Below, piece after piece: positions 16,637 to 26,161 of a stretch of DNA of 64,000 bases. This stretch comes from Paenibacillus sp. BK033 (lineage in GTDB: Bacteria; Bacillota; Bacilli; Paenibacillales; Paenibacillaceae), in NCBI RefSeq assembly GCF_004345425.1, contig NZ_SLVP01000002.1, forward strand, positions 620,001 through 684,000. Direction: 5' to 3'. Positions within the stretch are counted from its first letter, which is position 1, and every line of letters begins with the position of its first letter. The translations under genes and the position numbers were made by a program. The notes under the pieces were generated by a model. It was not told the DNA's origin. It was given only the letters and a program-made list of their open reading frames with translations, and ran no database searches.

Positions 16637-18574
16637 TCAATGGGAATCCGATATATCGTCCTCATCGCCCAAATAAATGCGTATCGTAGAGCCTTTCTCT
16701 ACCCGCGCGCCAACCGCCGGAGCCTGGCGGATAACCGTATTGCCCGAACCGGCCGAGGACAAATTGAAGTTCATGTTCATATCCTCGTATAGATCCGATA
16801 CCGATTTCCCTACCAGATTAGGAACCGTAACGATCGGCGTCTCCCCAAGCTTGTATTTCTTGTCGATCTGCTTGTCGCGCGGAGGCACCTGCATGATCGT
16901 AAGTGCATCCTCCATAATATTACGCACGATAGGGGCAGCCACGACACCGCCGAATTGAATGCCTTGCGGATTGTCTACGGCCACATAGATGACGATCTCC
17001 GGTTTGTCCGCGGGAGCAAAGCCAACAAAGGATACGATATGTTCATTCGGAGAATAACGTCCGTTGATTACTTTTTGCGCCGTACCTGTTTTGCCCCCTA
17101 CCCTGTAGCCGTCGATAAACGCATTGCCGCCTGTTCCGAGGGCAACGACGCTTTCAAGCGCTTCGCGCACCTGCTTCGAGGTATCCTCCGAAATAACCTT
17201 GCGGACAGCCTCGGGTTCAATCTGCTGCACCGTCTCGCCGGTTTGCGGATTAATCCATGCCTTGGTCACATGGGGTTTGTACAAGGTACCGCCGTTAATT
17301 GCAGCCGAAACGGCAGCAATCTGTTGGATTGGCGTTACCGACACGCCTTGACCGAATGCGGTCGTGGCAAGCTCGACAGGACCAACCTTATCCAGCTTGA
17401 ACAAGATACCGTTTGCTTCGCCAGGAATATCAATGCCGGTTTTCGAACCGAATCCGAAGTTTTTAATATAATCGAAAAGCTTCTCTTTGCCAAGCCGATT
17501 ACCAAGGTTTACAAATCCCGGGTTGCAGGAATTTTGCACAACCTCGAGGAAGGTCTGGCTGCCATGGCCGCCCTTCTTCCAGCAGCGCAGCCTAGCTCCG
17601 CCGATCTCGACGGCGCCGGGGTCAAAGAAGGTTTCGTTCTTCAGGTTTACCTTCTTCTCTTCGATCGCTGCCGCAAGCGTTATGATTTTAAATGTCGAAC
17701 CTGGCTCGTAAGTCATCCAGATCGGAAGATTGCGGTTATAGGTTTCGCTAGGATATTCCCGGTAATTAGCAGGTTCATAGGTTGGCCGGCTCGCCATGCC
17801 GAGAATTTCCCCCGTATTCGGGTTCATTGCAATCGCAATGATATCGTCCGGCTGCAGGGCCGTCATCGCCTGATCGAGCTCCCGCTCCATGACCGCCTGA
17901 ATCTGCTTGTCTATCGTCAATTCCAGCGACAAGCCTTGCTGCGGCGCTTGATACGTATCCGAGGAATTCGGCATGGATTTGCCCGACGCGGTAGACAAGT
18001 AAGAGACATTGCCGTCTATCCCTTTAAGCATGTCGTTATATTTCGCTTCCACGCCGGTAAGCCCTTTATCCACTCCCGTAAAGCCCAGCAAATGCGCGGC
18101 GAGGCTTCCGTACGGGTAATAGCGGTTATTGTCCTCCGCAACCACGATTCCGTTAAGATGCAAGTTTCTTACCTGCTGCGCCTTGTCGGTCGTCATTCGT
18201 TTCCCGCCCGGCTTCAGCTCGACAATGCTTGTTTTCTTGGAGAGGAGCTTAACCAATGCTTCTTCGGTCATATCCAAATAAGGCGCAAGTTTGGCCGCCG
18301 TTGCCTGTTTGTCCGGAATTTGCACGGGGATAGCCAGTACGGTTGGCGTGCTTACGTCAAAAGCCAGCTTGGTCCCGTTGCGATCCAGAATATCGCCACG
18401 CTTCGCCTTATAAGGAATTTCGCGCCGCCAGTTGTCTTCCGCTTGGGCGGACAGCTTCTCTCCCTGCCACAACTGAACGTAAGAAAGCCGGAAAATCAAT
18501 CCGGCAAAAGCTGCCACGCTGATTAAAAGTACGATAAACAGCCGGCGACGCAACGTTACATTTGATACCTTCAT
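16637..18574 (-). CDS. spoVD: Class B penicillin-binding protein SpoVD
   Basis: A sporulation-specific transpeptidase for spore cortex peptidoglycan. One transmembrane anchor lies at about residues 10-31, then a PBP dimerisation domain and the transpeptidase domain: STFK with Ser293, SCN and KTGTAQK. It ends in a single PASTA domain. Length (645) and domain count match B. subtilis SpoVD (646), while the neighbouring pbpB product has two PASTA domains. It probably works with the SpoVE-type polymerase encoded downstream. Confidence 0.93.
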   Translation of the reverse strand: MKVSNVTLRRRLFIVLLISVAAFAGLIFRLSYVQLWQGEKLSAQAEDNWRREIPYKAKRGDILDRNGTKLAFDVSTPTVLAIPVQIPDKQATAAKLAPYLDMTEEALVKLLSKKTSIVELKPGGKRMTTDKAQQVRNLHLNGIVVAEDNNRYYPYGSLAAHLLGFTGVDKGLTGVEAKYNDMLKGIDGNVSYLSTASGKSMPNSSDTYQAPQQGLSLELTIDKQIQAVMERELDQAMTALQPDDIIAIAMNPNTGEILGMASRPTYEPANYREYPSETYNRNLPIWMTYEPGSTFKIITLAAAIEEKKVNLKNETFFDPGAVEIGGARLRCWKKGGHGSQTFLEVVQNSCNPGFVNLGNRLGKEKLFDYIKNFGFGSKTGIDIPGEANGILFKLDKVGPVELATTAFGQGVSVTPIQQIAAVSAAINGGTLYKPHVTKAWINPQTGETVQQIEPEAVRKVISEDTSKQVREALESVVALGTGGNAFIDGYRVGGKTGTAQKVINGRYSPNEHIVSFVGFAPADKPEIVIYVAVDNPQGIQFGGVVAAPIVRNIMEDALTIMQVPPRDKQIDKKYKLGETPIVTVPNLVGKSVSDLYEDMNMNFNLSSAGSGNTVIRQAPAVGARVEKGSTIRIYLGDEDDISDSH

Positions 18575-18606
18575 CCTTGTTCCCCCTTACGCCTCATCCT
18601 TCGGCT

Positions 18607-18640
18607 GAGCGTACGCTGACGCTCATTCCCAACCTATGAG
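18607..18640 (-). other. Two overlapping short hairpins before spoVD
   Basis: On the minus strand CTCAT/ATGAG (9-nt loop) and GAGCGT/ACGCTC (6-nt loop) share the bases GAG and cannot form together. They lie in the 100-bp gap between pbpB and spoVD. No T-run follows. A sporulation promoter is expected here, but I could not identify one safely. Confidence 0.3.
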
Positions 18641-18674
18641 GGACAAGTGGGGGATAGAACAAGCTATTGATTAA

Positions 18675-20897
18675 TTATTGCGTATTGGCCGTCTCGACTT
18701 TCTGATCGTCTGCCTTATCCGTCGCGCCCTCCGAATCGGAAGACGCGGTCCCGTCGTTCACCGCGTCCGTCTGCGGCGATAGCGTGAGTTCAACGAGACG
18801 CTCCCCGTTTTTCGTAACCTGTTTCTGGGAGACGACATACCCTTCGCCTTTGACCGTTACGCGGATGTCCAGCACGGAAGCAATTTCGAGCGCGTCACGC
18901 AACGAAATACCCGTCATATCCGGAATTTTCAGCTTATCGCGCTGCTCCGTTATCAAGTATACCTTCTGGGCCGGATGAACGGAGGCACCCGATGCAGGCA
19001 CCTGCTGGATGACCTTTGTTCCGCCGCCGACTACCTCAACGTTCAAGCCGCGCGACTTCAGTTGCGTTTTTGCTTGAGATACGGTTAGGCTTGCGAGCTT
19101 CGGCACGGATACCGTTACTTCCTTCTTCCCGTTCTCGGTAACATTAATATCCGGCGCAACGCCCAGATGCTTTAAGCTCTTGTATACAATATCCTTGAAG
19201 GCGGGTGCCGCAACGGCGCCGCCGCCGGCTTTCGGATCGTTAGGCTCGTCTACGACGATATAAAGGACAATCTTCGGCTTCTCAACGGGCGCGTAACCGA
19301 TAAAAGATACGACGAACTTGTCTTGCGAATATTTTCCGTTGATAACCTTCTGTGCCGTACCCGTCTTGCCCGCTACCCGGTAGCCTTCGATGTAAGCATT
19401 GCGCCCGGTACCGATCTCTTGGTCCGATACGACCTGTTCCAGATATTCGCCCACCTTCTTGGAGGCTTCCTGCGAAATAACCTGTCTTACAACCTTAGGC
19501 TGCGTCTTCACGGTTGTCTTCGTGTTGGGATCGTAAATCTGTTTCACGATATGCGGTTCCATCAGCTTGCCGCCGTTCGCAACCGCCGCAACCGCCGCAA
19601 CCTGCTGCATCGCGGTAACCTGTACCTTGCCTTGACCAAACGAAGCGCGGGCGATATCGGAAGGAATGGATAAGTTCACATTAATGGCGCCCGCCGCTTC
19701 GCCGCCAAGCTCGATGCCCGTTTTTTGGCCGAAACCGAACCGGTTGATATAATCCATGAGCTTTACGCCGCCAAGCTGCTCCCAGCCCAGCTTAACGAAC
19801 GCAACGTTACTGGAGCGCTTTAAACCTTCCAGATAAGTTATCGTCCCCCAGCCGACTTTGTTAATGTCTTTTACCGGGGCGCCCGGTACCGAAATAGCAC
19901 CGGACTTATACGTCGCGTTCGGATTGAAAATCCCTTCCTGCACGGCTGCAGCCAGCGTTACGATCTTGAACGTGGAACCCGGCTCGTACAAGGACTTGAT
20001 CGAATGGTTATACGCATTCTCATAGCTCATGTCCCAATAGGTATTCGGATCAAACGTCGGATAATTGGCCATTGCCAGAATATCCATCGTATTCGGATCC
20101 GCCGCGATGGCCGTAATGCTCTTCGGATGATATTTATCATTGATGTCTTCGAGCGCTTTTTCCACGTAATTCTGAATATCCATGTCGATCGTAAGAGCGA
20201 TATCCTGGCCATCCTTCGCCGGCTTGTATTCGACCTGGCCTTCCGCGAGCTGCACGCGTTTGCCATCCTTTTCGTATTTGAGCTCCCCGTCTTCGCCTTT
20301 CAATTTATCGTTATAAAACGACTCGATCCCCGAAGCGGCCTGCCCTTCCTTCGTCACGTAGCCCAGCAGCTGCGATGCCATGGAATGTCGCGGATAATAC
20401 CGCTTCTGATCTTCGAACAGATAAATGCCGACGTCTTTCGTCTTGTATTTGTCGTAAAGCTCCTGCCGGAACTTTACAACCTTGTCGGCAAGCTCCTTGT
20501 CGATCCTCCAGCCTTCCTCGTGAATCTCTCGCTGCTGATAGTATTTGCCGTCCTTTTGCGCCGTAACGATCTTGAGCAGATCGGCTTCCGGCTTGCCCAG
20601 CAATGTATGTAATCCGGCCGCTACCTCGTCGGCAATATTAAGCTTATGAATCATATCGGGGTTTACCGCGATATCGTAAGCAACGGAATCCATGGCGAGC
20701 ATGTTGCCATCCCTGTCCGTTATCGTCCCCCTCTTCGCCACGAGCTTCTCTTCGGCCGCCCATCTAGTCTTGGCCTTGTCATACCAAAAGTCTCCTTTGA
20801 CCACCTGCACCCAATAGATTCTACCGATTAGAACAACAAAAAGGAGGGTCATTATCCCTCCAAACAACAACGTGCGAAGTTTAATTCGTTTCACCAT
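18675..20897 (-). CDS. pbpB: Class B penicillin-binding protein 2B (divisome transpeptidase)
   Basis: It crosslinks septal peptidoglycan with FtsW, FtsL and DivIB. A transmembrane anchor is followed by KRGTITDRDGNMLAMD, the dimerisation domain and the transpeptidase domain: YEPGSTFK with the nucleophilic Ser at about residue 308, SSN and KTGTAQK. Two C-terminal PASTA domains and a Ser/Asp-rich tail follow. I chose ATG 20895-20897, with AGGTGA at six nt; a GTG three codons upstream (20904-20906) is the alternative. It directly follows the ftsL stop. B. subtilis PBP2B has 716 residues and the same layout. Confidence 0.94.
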   Translation of the reverse strand: MVKRIKLRTLLFGGIMTLLFVVLIGRIYWVQVVKGDFWYDKAKTRWAAEEKLVAKRGTITDRDGNMLAMDSVAYDIAVNPDMIHKLNIADEVAAGLHTLLGKPEADLLKIVTAQKDGKYYQQREIHEEGWRIDKELADKVVKFRQELYDKYKTKDVGIYLFEDQKRYYPRHSMASQLLGYVTKEGQAASGIESFYNDKLKGEDGELKYEKDGKRVQLAEGQVEYKPAKDGQDIALTIDMDIQNYVEKALEDINDKYHPKSITAIAADPNTMDILAMANYPTFDPNTYWDMSYENAYNHSIKSLYEPGSTFKIVTLAAAVQEGIFNPNATYKSGAISVPGAPVKDINKVGWGTITYLEGLKRSSNVAFVKLGWEQLGGVKLMDYINRFGFGQKTGIELGGEAAGAINVNLSIPSDIARASFGQGKVQVTAMQQVAAVAAVANGGKLMEPHIVKQIYDPNTKTTVKTQPKVVRQVISQEASKKVGEYLEQVVSDQEIGTGRNAYIEGYRVAGKTGTAQKVINGKYSQDKFVVSFIGYAPVEKPKIVLYIVVDEPNDPKAGGGAVAAPAFKDIVYKSLKHLGVAPDINVTENGKKEVTVSVPKLASLTVSQAKTQLKSRGLNVEVVGGGTKVIQQVPASGASVHPAQKVYLITEQRDKLKIPDMTGISLRDALEIASVLDIRVTVKGEGYVVSQKQVTKNGERLVELTLSPQTDAVNDGTASSDSEGATDKADDQKVETANTQ

Positions 20898-20906
20898 ATG
20901 CGTCAC

Positions 20907-21293
20907 CTATTCCGTCTTGGCGGATTGAGTATTAACCATGATGTCCGGCTGTTCAGTGCTTGCCATGCCTTGCGTTTCTGCCATTTTGCGGATCCTCTCC
21001 GGATCGTTTAGCATTTCTACTTGCTTCTGCAACTCTTTCATATCAATGTTCATCGTCGCGTATTGCGTTTTCATCTGCTTGATTTGGACGCGCATATCAT
21101 AGTTTTTCGCGTATTGATTCACGATGACTCCAAGCACGATTACGCAAAAAACGACCGTAAACATGTACAGCAGCTTCTCCTGAACCGGAATCGACTTGCG
21201 CTTCACAACAATCCGTTTCGTCTCGCGGACAACCGTCTTCTGATCCGGCTTGCGCTTTGGCTGCATCGCCAAATTGCCGTTGATATAAGCCAA
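20907..21293 (-). CDS. ftsL: Cell division protein FtsL
   Basis: A small bitopic divisome protein of 128 residues that forms a subcomplex with DivIB and DivIC. A basic cytoplasmic part (KRKPDQKTVVRETKRIVVKRK) precedes one transmembrane helix (LLYMFTVVFCVIVLGVIV) and a leucine-zipper-like coiled coil (IKQMKTQYATMNIDMKEL). The open frame extends upstream into rsmH, but the TTG at 21291-21293 behind AGAGGGGG starts LAYINGNLAMQPKR and fits the gap. Sequence is poorly conserved, so position and topology carry the call. Confidence 0.88.
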   Translation of the reverse strand: MAYINGNLAMQPKRKPDQKTVVRETKRIVVKRKSIPVQEKLLYMFTVVFCVIVLGVIVNQYAKNYDMRVQIKQMKTQYATMNIDMKELQKQVEMLNDPERIRKMAETQGMASTEQPDIMVNTQSAKTE

Positions 21294-21312
21294 TGAAAGA
21301 ACCCCCTCTAAC

Positions 21313-22263
21313 CTACAATTTTTCTGCGACACGCAGCTTGGCCGAGCGAGAGCGAGGATTAACTTCAAGCTCCTGCTCTGTCGGAACAATCGGCTTGCGG
21401 TTCACTAACCGAAGCTTTCCTGTGCCGCCGCATACACATTTGGGAAAATCCGGCGGACAAGTGCATTTTTCAACATAACTCGCGAATAATTGCTTGCAGA
21501 TGCGATCCTCTAACGAATGGAAAGTAATAACGGATATTCTGCCGCCTTGGCCAACGCATTTCACTGCTTGTTCCAATGCGTCCTCCTCGGCGCCGAGCTC
21601 GTCATTTACGGCAATCCGGAGAGCTTGGAAGGAACGCTTGGCAGGATGACCGCCAGTTCGTCTTGCAGCTGCCGGAATTCCGGCTTTGACCAGTTCTGCC
21701 AGCTCGCCTGTTGTTTCAATCGGCGCATTCTCGCGGGCCTGGACGATTTTACGTGCGATCGATCTGGCGAATTTCTCTTCGCCGTACACATGCAGAATGC
21801 GGGAAATCTCCCGCTCTTCCCAGCTGTTTACGATATCGTAGGCCGTTAAGGCTCCTCCCTGATCCATCCTCATATCGAGAGGAGCATCATGGTTATAGCT
21901 GAAGCCGCGCTCCGCCTCATCCAGTTGGGGACTGGAAACGCCAAGATCGAACAATATACCGTCGACCTGAGGGACACCGTCTATCGTTGGAACATCACAC
22001 GTGAGAAGCATTTCTTCCAAATAACGAAAATTGCTCTTGACTAGCGTTACTCTATCCATATAGGGAGCAAGCCTTACGCGTGCGTTCTCCAGCGCAGCAT
22101 CATCCTGGTCAAATGCGATCAAACGCCCTCCACCGCTCAGCCGGGACACAATTCTTTCACTATGGCCTGCGCCGCCAAGCGTACAGTCGACGTATATGCC
22201 GTCCGGCTTAATCGCCAGTCCGTCAACCGCCTCTTCCAATAGCACTGTAATATGCTGAAACAC
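21313..22263 (-). CDS. rsmH: 16S rRNA (cytosine1402-N4)-methyltransferase RsmH
   Basis: A SAM-dependent enzyme that methylates C1402 in the ribosomal P site. The SAM-binding motif [11 protein letters not shown] is at about residues 27-37, followed by [31 protein letters not shown] and [12 protein letters not shown] Cys-rich patch ([14 protein letters not shown]) near the end is common in Gram-positive members. Its 316 residues are normal. It is the second gene of the dcw cluster, 30 bp after mraZ. Confidence 0.97.
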   Translation of the reverse strand: MFQHITVLLEEAVDGLAIKPDGIYVDCTLGGAGHSERIVSRLSGGGRLIAFDQDDAALENARVRLAPYMDRVTLVKSNFRYLEEMLLTCDVPTIDGVPQVDGILFDLGVSSPQLDEAERGFSYNHDAPLDMRMDQGGALTAYDIVNSWEEREISRILHVYGEEKFARSIARKIVQARENAPIETTGELAELVKAGIPAAARRTGGHPAKRSFQALRIAVNDELGAEEDALEQAVKCVGQGGRISVITFHSLEDRICKQLFASYVEKCTCPPDFPKCVCGGTGKLRLVNRKPIVPTEQELEVNPRSRSAKLRVAEKL

Positions 22264-22293
22264 GCTAACATCCTCCCATTCTTGTTGTTTACT

Positions 22294-22731
22294 CTAGAAG
22301 TTGAAGTCGAAATCGACCAATTTCTCCGCGATTTCGTTGAACGCCTGCTCGGATTGCTCATAATAGCCTTCCCACGTCGATTTGCTCCAGATCTCGACGC
22401 GACTTGATACGCCAAGCACCATGCAATCCTTATCCAGCTTCGCGTATTCGCGAAGGTGGGCTGGTATGTTTACCCTTCCCTGTTTGTCGAGCTCGCATTC
22501 CGTTGCCCCGGAAAAGAAAAACCGGGTAAAAGCGCGGGCATCCGACTTCATGAGAGGCAATGACTTCAGCTTCTGCTCCAGCACGCTCCACTCGCTCATA
22601 GGGTAAACAAACAAGCAGTTATCCAAACCGCGGGTTGCGATAAAGCTGGTGCCAAGCGATTCCCGGAACTTTGAAGGAATAATAATGCGGCCCTTCTCAT
22701 CAATGGTATGTTGATATTCACCCATAAACAT
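22294..22731 (-). CDS. mraZ: Transcriptional regulator MraZ
   Basis: A double SpoVT/AbrB-like domain protein of 145 residues that binds repeats upstream of its own operon. [20 protein letters not shown] and the second repeat ([21 protein letters not shown]) are diagnostic. The open frame reaches 22785, but ATG 22729-22731 gives the usual MFMGEYQHT start and leaves the upstream operator free. It is the first gene of the dcw cluster; four repeats with a 10-bp period lie directly upstream. Confidence 0.96.
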   Translation of the reverse strand: MFMGEYQHTIDEKGRIIIPSKFRESLGTSFIATRGLDNCLFVYPMSEWSVLEQKLKSLPLMKSDARAFTRFFFSGATECELDKQGRVNIPAHLREYAKLDKDCMVLGVSSRVEIWSKSTWEGYYEQSEQAFNEIAEKLVDFDFNF

Positions 22732-22749
22732 GAGATACGCCCACCCCTT

Positions 22750-22784
22750 CCCCCATATCCTCCACTTCGCACCACATTTCCCCA
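22750..22784 (-). promoter_or_regulatory. MraZ-binding repeats (MraZ box)
   Basis: On the minus strand TGGGG (22780-22784), TGGTG (22770-22774), TGGAG (22760-22764) and GGGGG (22750-22754) repeat every 10 bp. Known MraZ sites are TGGGN-type repeats separated by 5 nt. The array ends about 19 bp before the mraZ start, as expected for autoregulation. Confidence 0.75.
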
Positions 22785-22812
22785 CTAAGATAGACTAGTT
22801 CGCCACCTAAAA

Positions 22813-22842
22813 TAAAAATCCTGCTCCATGAGCAGGATTTTT
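22813..22842 (-). terminator. Intrinsic terminator of the DUF4349 gene
   Basis: AAAATCCTGCTC, a 3-nt loop and GAGCAGGATTTT give a perfect 12-bp stem with a T-rich tail. It separates the region-2 genes from the mraZ promoter. Confidence 0.9.
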
Positions 22843-22860
22843 GAAAAATAATTCATATGA

Positions 22861-23898
22861 TTAACCGTTAAGCTGATTCGGATCCTCTTCCTTAGCCTCC
22901 TCTTTGACAGGAGGGGCAACAGGGTGACTTGGCGGAGCCTGATCTTTCGGCCTGGAGCGGAATTTGCCTCTCAGCCAGTACAACGGCAGCCCGATAATAA
23001 CGATCAGCAGCAAAATCGGCAGAGCTCCTGCGACAAAGACCAGCAATCCCTGCAAGACGGTGATCATGGCGTTTACGCTGTCTTGCAAGGCTTTTGACAT
23101 TTTATCGCCAAGACCGTCTTCCACCGACAGCGTATCCTCCTTCGCGTTTGACTGATACAGCCTGAGCTCGACCGTAGAATAAGATACGTTGTTATCCAGG
23201 TAGCGAATCCGTCCCTTTAATCGCTCGATATTTTCCTGAACCGTCGCAAGCTGCTCCGAGAACTTCACCAGATCGTCCGCTTTTGTCGCTTTATCCATAA
23301 AAGCAAGCAGCCTCTCTTCTACTACCTGCTGCGCTGTCAGACGCGACTGCAGATCCACATACTCCTCCGTCACGTCCGTTCCGCTTATCTGCCGCTCGAA
23401 TTTCTTATGTTCGATTCCGTTGAGGCGGTCAATGAAATCCATAAACGATGCCGCAGGCACTTTGATGGTATAGGTGGAGCTCATCTCGCCGCTGTATTGA
23501 CCGTCCTGGAACTGCAAAATATAACCGCCTGCCTGGTGGATCGTGTTGCGGAGCGCCGTCGCCGCCTTATCGTAATCAATGGCTTCTATCGTTAAATTCG
23601 CTTTGTAGATCAGTTTTTGATTCAAGCCCGCTCCCGTGCCGTCAGCGGCAATCTCTCCGATAGATCCGCCGCCAGCCTCGCCGCCTACGGCTGCGACAGG
23701 CGCTTCGGCGGAGCTTGCCGCGCTCTCCGAATTGACATCCGCTTTGGCATCCGAGGACTGTTCAGTGACGGCAGCCCCTCCGTTTGCCGTTGACGCAGCC
23801 GAGTTCATGTTACTGCTGCCCGACGAGCAGCCTCCGAGAAACAGTGCAATCGCCATAATCATGAGCAAGAACGTGTACCCGTATTTTTTTATACCCAT
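22861..23898 (-). CDS. DUF4349 domain-containing lipoprotein
   Basis: A predicted lipoprotein of 345 residues: a basic start, hydrophobic stretch and lipobox LGGC (Cys about residue 24). A low-complexity Ser/Ala/Gly linker follows, then the DUF4349 region (YKANLTIEAIDYDKAATALR, GGYILQFQDGQYSGE, EYVDLQSRLTAQQVVEERLL) with a coiled coil, and a C-terminal transmembrane helix with a basic, Pro-rich cytoplasmic tail. Family function is unknown. ATG 23896-23898 behind AAGGGGGAG is preferred over the longer open frame. It lies 78 bp downstream of rocF with no terminator between, so it may be cotranscribed. Confidence 0.85.
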   Translation of the reverse strand: MGIKKYGYTFLLMIMAIALFLGGCSSGSSNMNSAASTANGGAAVTEQSSDAKADVNSESAASSAEAPVAAVGGEAGGGSIGEIAADGTGAGLNQKLIYKANLTIEAIDYDKAATALRNTIHQAGGYILQFQDGQYSGEMSSTYTIKVPAASFMDFIDRLNGIEHKKFERQISGTDVTEEYVDLQSRLTAQQVVEERLLAFMDKATKADDLVKFSEQLATVQENIERLKGRIRYLDNNVSYSTVELRLYQSNAKEDTLSVEDGLGDKMSKALQDSVNAMITVLQGLLVFVAGALPILLLIVIIGLPLYWLRGKFRSRPKDQAPPSHPVAPPVKEEAKEEDPNQLNG

Positions 23899-23976
23899 CT
23901 TTACTCCCCCTTTTCTATGGATCACCGTCCTAGACGCACAAGATTTGGAAAGGTTGCGCGAGGGAGGAAATACGCC

Positions 23977-24870
23977 CTAACTTTTCATGCTGCTTAGTAA
24001 AAGTACGATTAGCTCCATTGCAAGCATAGAGGTTTGATCCATGCGGTCAAGCAGCGGATTCACCTCTACGAATTCGGCGGAGGTCAGTCGTTTGGATAAG
24101 CCTAGCAGACGGATAGCCTCCCGCGCTTCGTCCGCAGTCAAGCCGTGCCGTACCGGCGTTCCCGTCCCCGGCGCTTCCGAAGGATCAATGCTGTCGATAT
24201 CAAAGCTCAGATGGATACCGTCCGCCGCATCTCCCGCGATACGGAGCGCTTCGGCGATTACCGCATGAATGCCAAGCCGTCTGATGTCGGCCATTCGGAA
24301 ACAAGCAATTCCTTCTGCCTGGATAAGCGCTTCTTCTGCCGGATCCAGATCGCGGGCTCCGATAAGGACAACATTGCCGGGCGCGATTGTACCCGCTCCC
24401 GGCAATAAGTGCGATAAAGACAGCTGGGCCCTTCCTTGGGCGACGGCTAGCGGGATACCGTGCATATTGCCGGAAGGGCTGGTTAATTCCGTGTTCATAT
24501 CGGCATGCGCGTCAATCCATATGACGCCAAGCTTCTTATAATGCGAGGTCAATCCTGCCAACGCTCCCATTGCCAGACTATGATCCCCGCCAAGAACGAA
24601 AGGAAACTGTCCGGAAGATACAACGGCTTTTACTGCACGGGCCAATGCGATTCCCGTCTTGATAACTTCCTCGGAATGGTTCATCGGGACCTGAATAACG
24701 GGAGCAGGTATACCTGCGTTTACGATTTCCTTCAGCTTATTAATCGTGCAGCCTTGCTGCTGCAGCATTTGAAAAAGGCCCAGCTGATAGATATGGTGGG
24801 GAGCTTGCTCGCTGCCGGGGGTTCCGGCGCCAAGACCAAAGGGAACGGATAACAATGTTAGCTTATTCAT
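23977..24870 (-). CDS. rocF: Arginase
   Basis: A manganese enzyme that hydrolyses L-arginine to L-ornithine and urea. Metal-ligand motifs are complete: [19 protein letters not shown] and [19 protein letters not shown]. Its 297 residues match B. subtilis RocF (296). It overlaps rocD by four bases (ATGA), so the ornithine it makes is passed to a co-produced aminotransferase. No roc permease or RocR regulator lies in the window. Confidence 0.96.
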   Translation of the reverse strand: MNKLTLLSVPFGLGAGTPGSEQAPHHIYQLGLFQMLQQQGCTINKLKEIVNAGIPAPVIQVPMNHSEEVIKTGIALARAVKAVVSSGQFPFVLGGDHSLAMGALAGLTSHYKKLGVIWIDAHADMNTELTSPSGNMHGIPLAVAQGRAQLSLSHLLPGAGTIAPGNVVLIGARDLDPAEEALIQAEGIACFRMADIRRLGIHAVIAEALRIAGDAADGIHLSFDIDSIDPSEAPGTGTPVRHGLTADEAREAIRLLGLSKRLTSAEFVEVNPLLDRMDQTSMLAMELIVLLLSSMKS

Positions 24871-26060
24871 ATTTGAAACACTTCCTTGATCCGCTCCAGC
24901 GCCCAGTCCAGCTCATCCTTCGTTATAACGAGCGGCGGAGCGAAGCGGATTGCCGTCTCGTGGGTTTCCTTGCATAGCAGCCCAATCTGGAACAAAGCTT
25001 CGCAGTAGGCCCTCGCTTGGACGGATAACTGCATCCCGATAAACAATCCTCTTCCCCTAACCTCGATAATATCCTCGTGGCGTATCGATTCCAGGGATTG
25101 CTTGAAATATTGGCCAAGCTGTTCCGACCGTTCAGCCAGCTTTTCGTCCTCCATCACCGCAAGCGCGGCTAACGCTACCGCACATGCCAGCGGATTGCCG
25201 CCAAAGGTTGAGCCATGCGAGCCCGGTTCGAACAACCCCAGCACGTCATCTCCGGCCGCAACGGCCGAAATCGGCAGAACACCTCCGCCAAGCGCCTTGC
25301 CCAATATATACACATCCGGAACAACGCCTTCCCAGTCGCAGGCAAACCGCTTGCCCGTCCGCCCAAAGCCCGTCTGTATCTCATCGGCCATAAACAATAC
25401 ATTGCGCTGTCTGCATAATTCAAAAGCCTGCTTCAAATAACCGTCCGGCGGCACTACAACGCCGGCTTCGCCTTGAATCGGTTCTACGAGAAAAGCTGCC
25501 GTATTGGGCGTTATCGCAGCGGCCAGCGCTTCGGCGTCACCATAGGGGATAATTTTGAATCCCGGCGTAAAAGGACCAAAGCCGGCGCGATACTGCGCAT
25601 CGGAGGAAAATGAAGTAATCGTAATGGTCCGGCCATGGAAATTCCCTTCGCAGACGATAATTTCGGCTTTGCCGGAAGGAATCCCCTTCACCCGGTAAGC
25701 CCAGCGGCGCGCTGCCTTCAGCGCCGTTTCCACCGCTTCGGCCCCCGTATTCATCGCAAGGATTTTGGACTTGCCCGTATATTCCGCAAGCTTCTTGGAT
25801 AGCGGGCCAAGCTGTTCGTTATGGAAGGCCCTTGAAGTCAACGTTACCTTATCCGCCTGCTCCTTAAGCGCGCGAATGATTGCGGGATGCCGGTGACCAT
25901 GGTTCAGCGCTGAATACGCGCTGAGCATATCCATATAGCGGCGGCCTTCCGGATCCTCCACCCATACTCCTTCTGCCCTCTCGATTACAACAGGAAGCGG
26001 ACTATAGTTGCGTGCACCGAAACGATCCATGAGACGTATCGTGTCAACGGAGCTTTTCAT
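24867..26060 (-). CDS. rocD: Ornithine aminotransferase
   Basis: A PLP-dependent class III aminotransferase that converts ornithine and 2-oxoglutarate to glutamate semialdehyde and glutamate. [49 protein letters not shown] and the PLP lysine in [16 protein letters not shown] are present. The start is ATG 26058-26060 after AGGGGGG, giving 397 residues (B. subtilis RocD 401). It forms a coupled pair with rocF. I looked for a sigma-L -12/-24 promoter, as used by B. subtilis roc genes, and did not find a match. Confidence 0.96.
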   Translation of the reverse strand: MKSSVDTIRLMDRFGARNYSPLPVVIERAEGVWVEDPEGRRYMDMLSAYSALNHGHRHPAIIRALKEQADKVTLTSRAFHNEQLGPLSKKLAEYTGKSKILAMNTGAEAVETALKAARRWAYRVKGIPSGKAEIIVCEGNFHGRTITITSFSSDAQYRAGFGPFTPGFKIIPYGDAEALAAAITPNTAAFLVEPIQGEAGVVVPPDGYLKQAFELCRQRNVLFMADEIQTGFGRTGKRFACDWEGVVPDVYILGKALGGGVLPISAVAAGDDVLGLFEPGSHGSTFGGNPLACAVALAALAVMEDEKLAERSEQLGQYFKQSLESIRHEDIIEVRGRGLFIGMQLSVQARAYCEALFQIGLLCKETHETAIRFAPPLVITKDELDWALERIKEVFQI

Positions 26061-26115
26061 TGCGCAATCCCCCCTTGTTTCATTGTACGGTGATTGCCGC
26101 AAGTCCCATGACCTC

Positions 26116-26152
26116 AAAAAAAGAACGCACCGTATTACGGCGCGTCCTTTTT
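26116..26152 (-). terminator. Intrinsic terminator of ahcY
   Basis: On the minus strand AAAGGACGC.CCGTA pairs with TACGG.GCGTTCTTT, followed by a T-run. Confidence 0.85.
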
Positions 26153-26161
26153 GCATTTAAT

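Noticed and set aside
16955..18526. A 523-codon plus-strand open frame
   Set aside because: It is antisense to the whole of spoVD, whose motifs are complete; the reverse-frame product is Arg/His/Leu-rich with no domain and no ribosome-binding site.
26061..26115. Sigma-L (-12/-24) promoter for rocD-rocF
   Set aside because: TGGGAC is present but no TTGC with GC at the required 10-nt distance follows.
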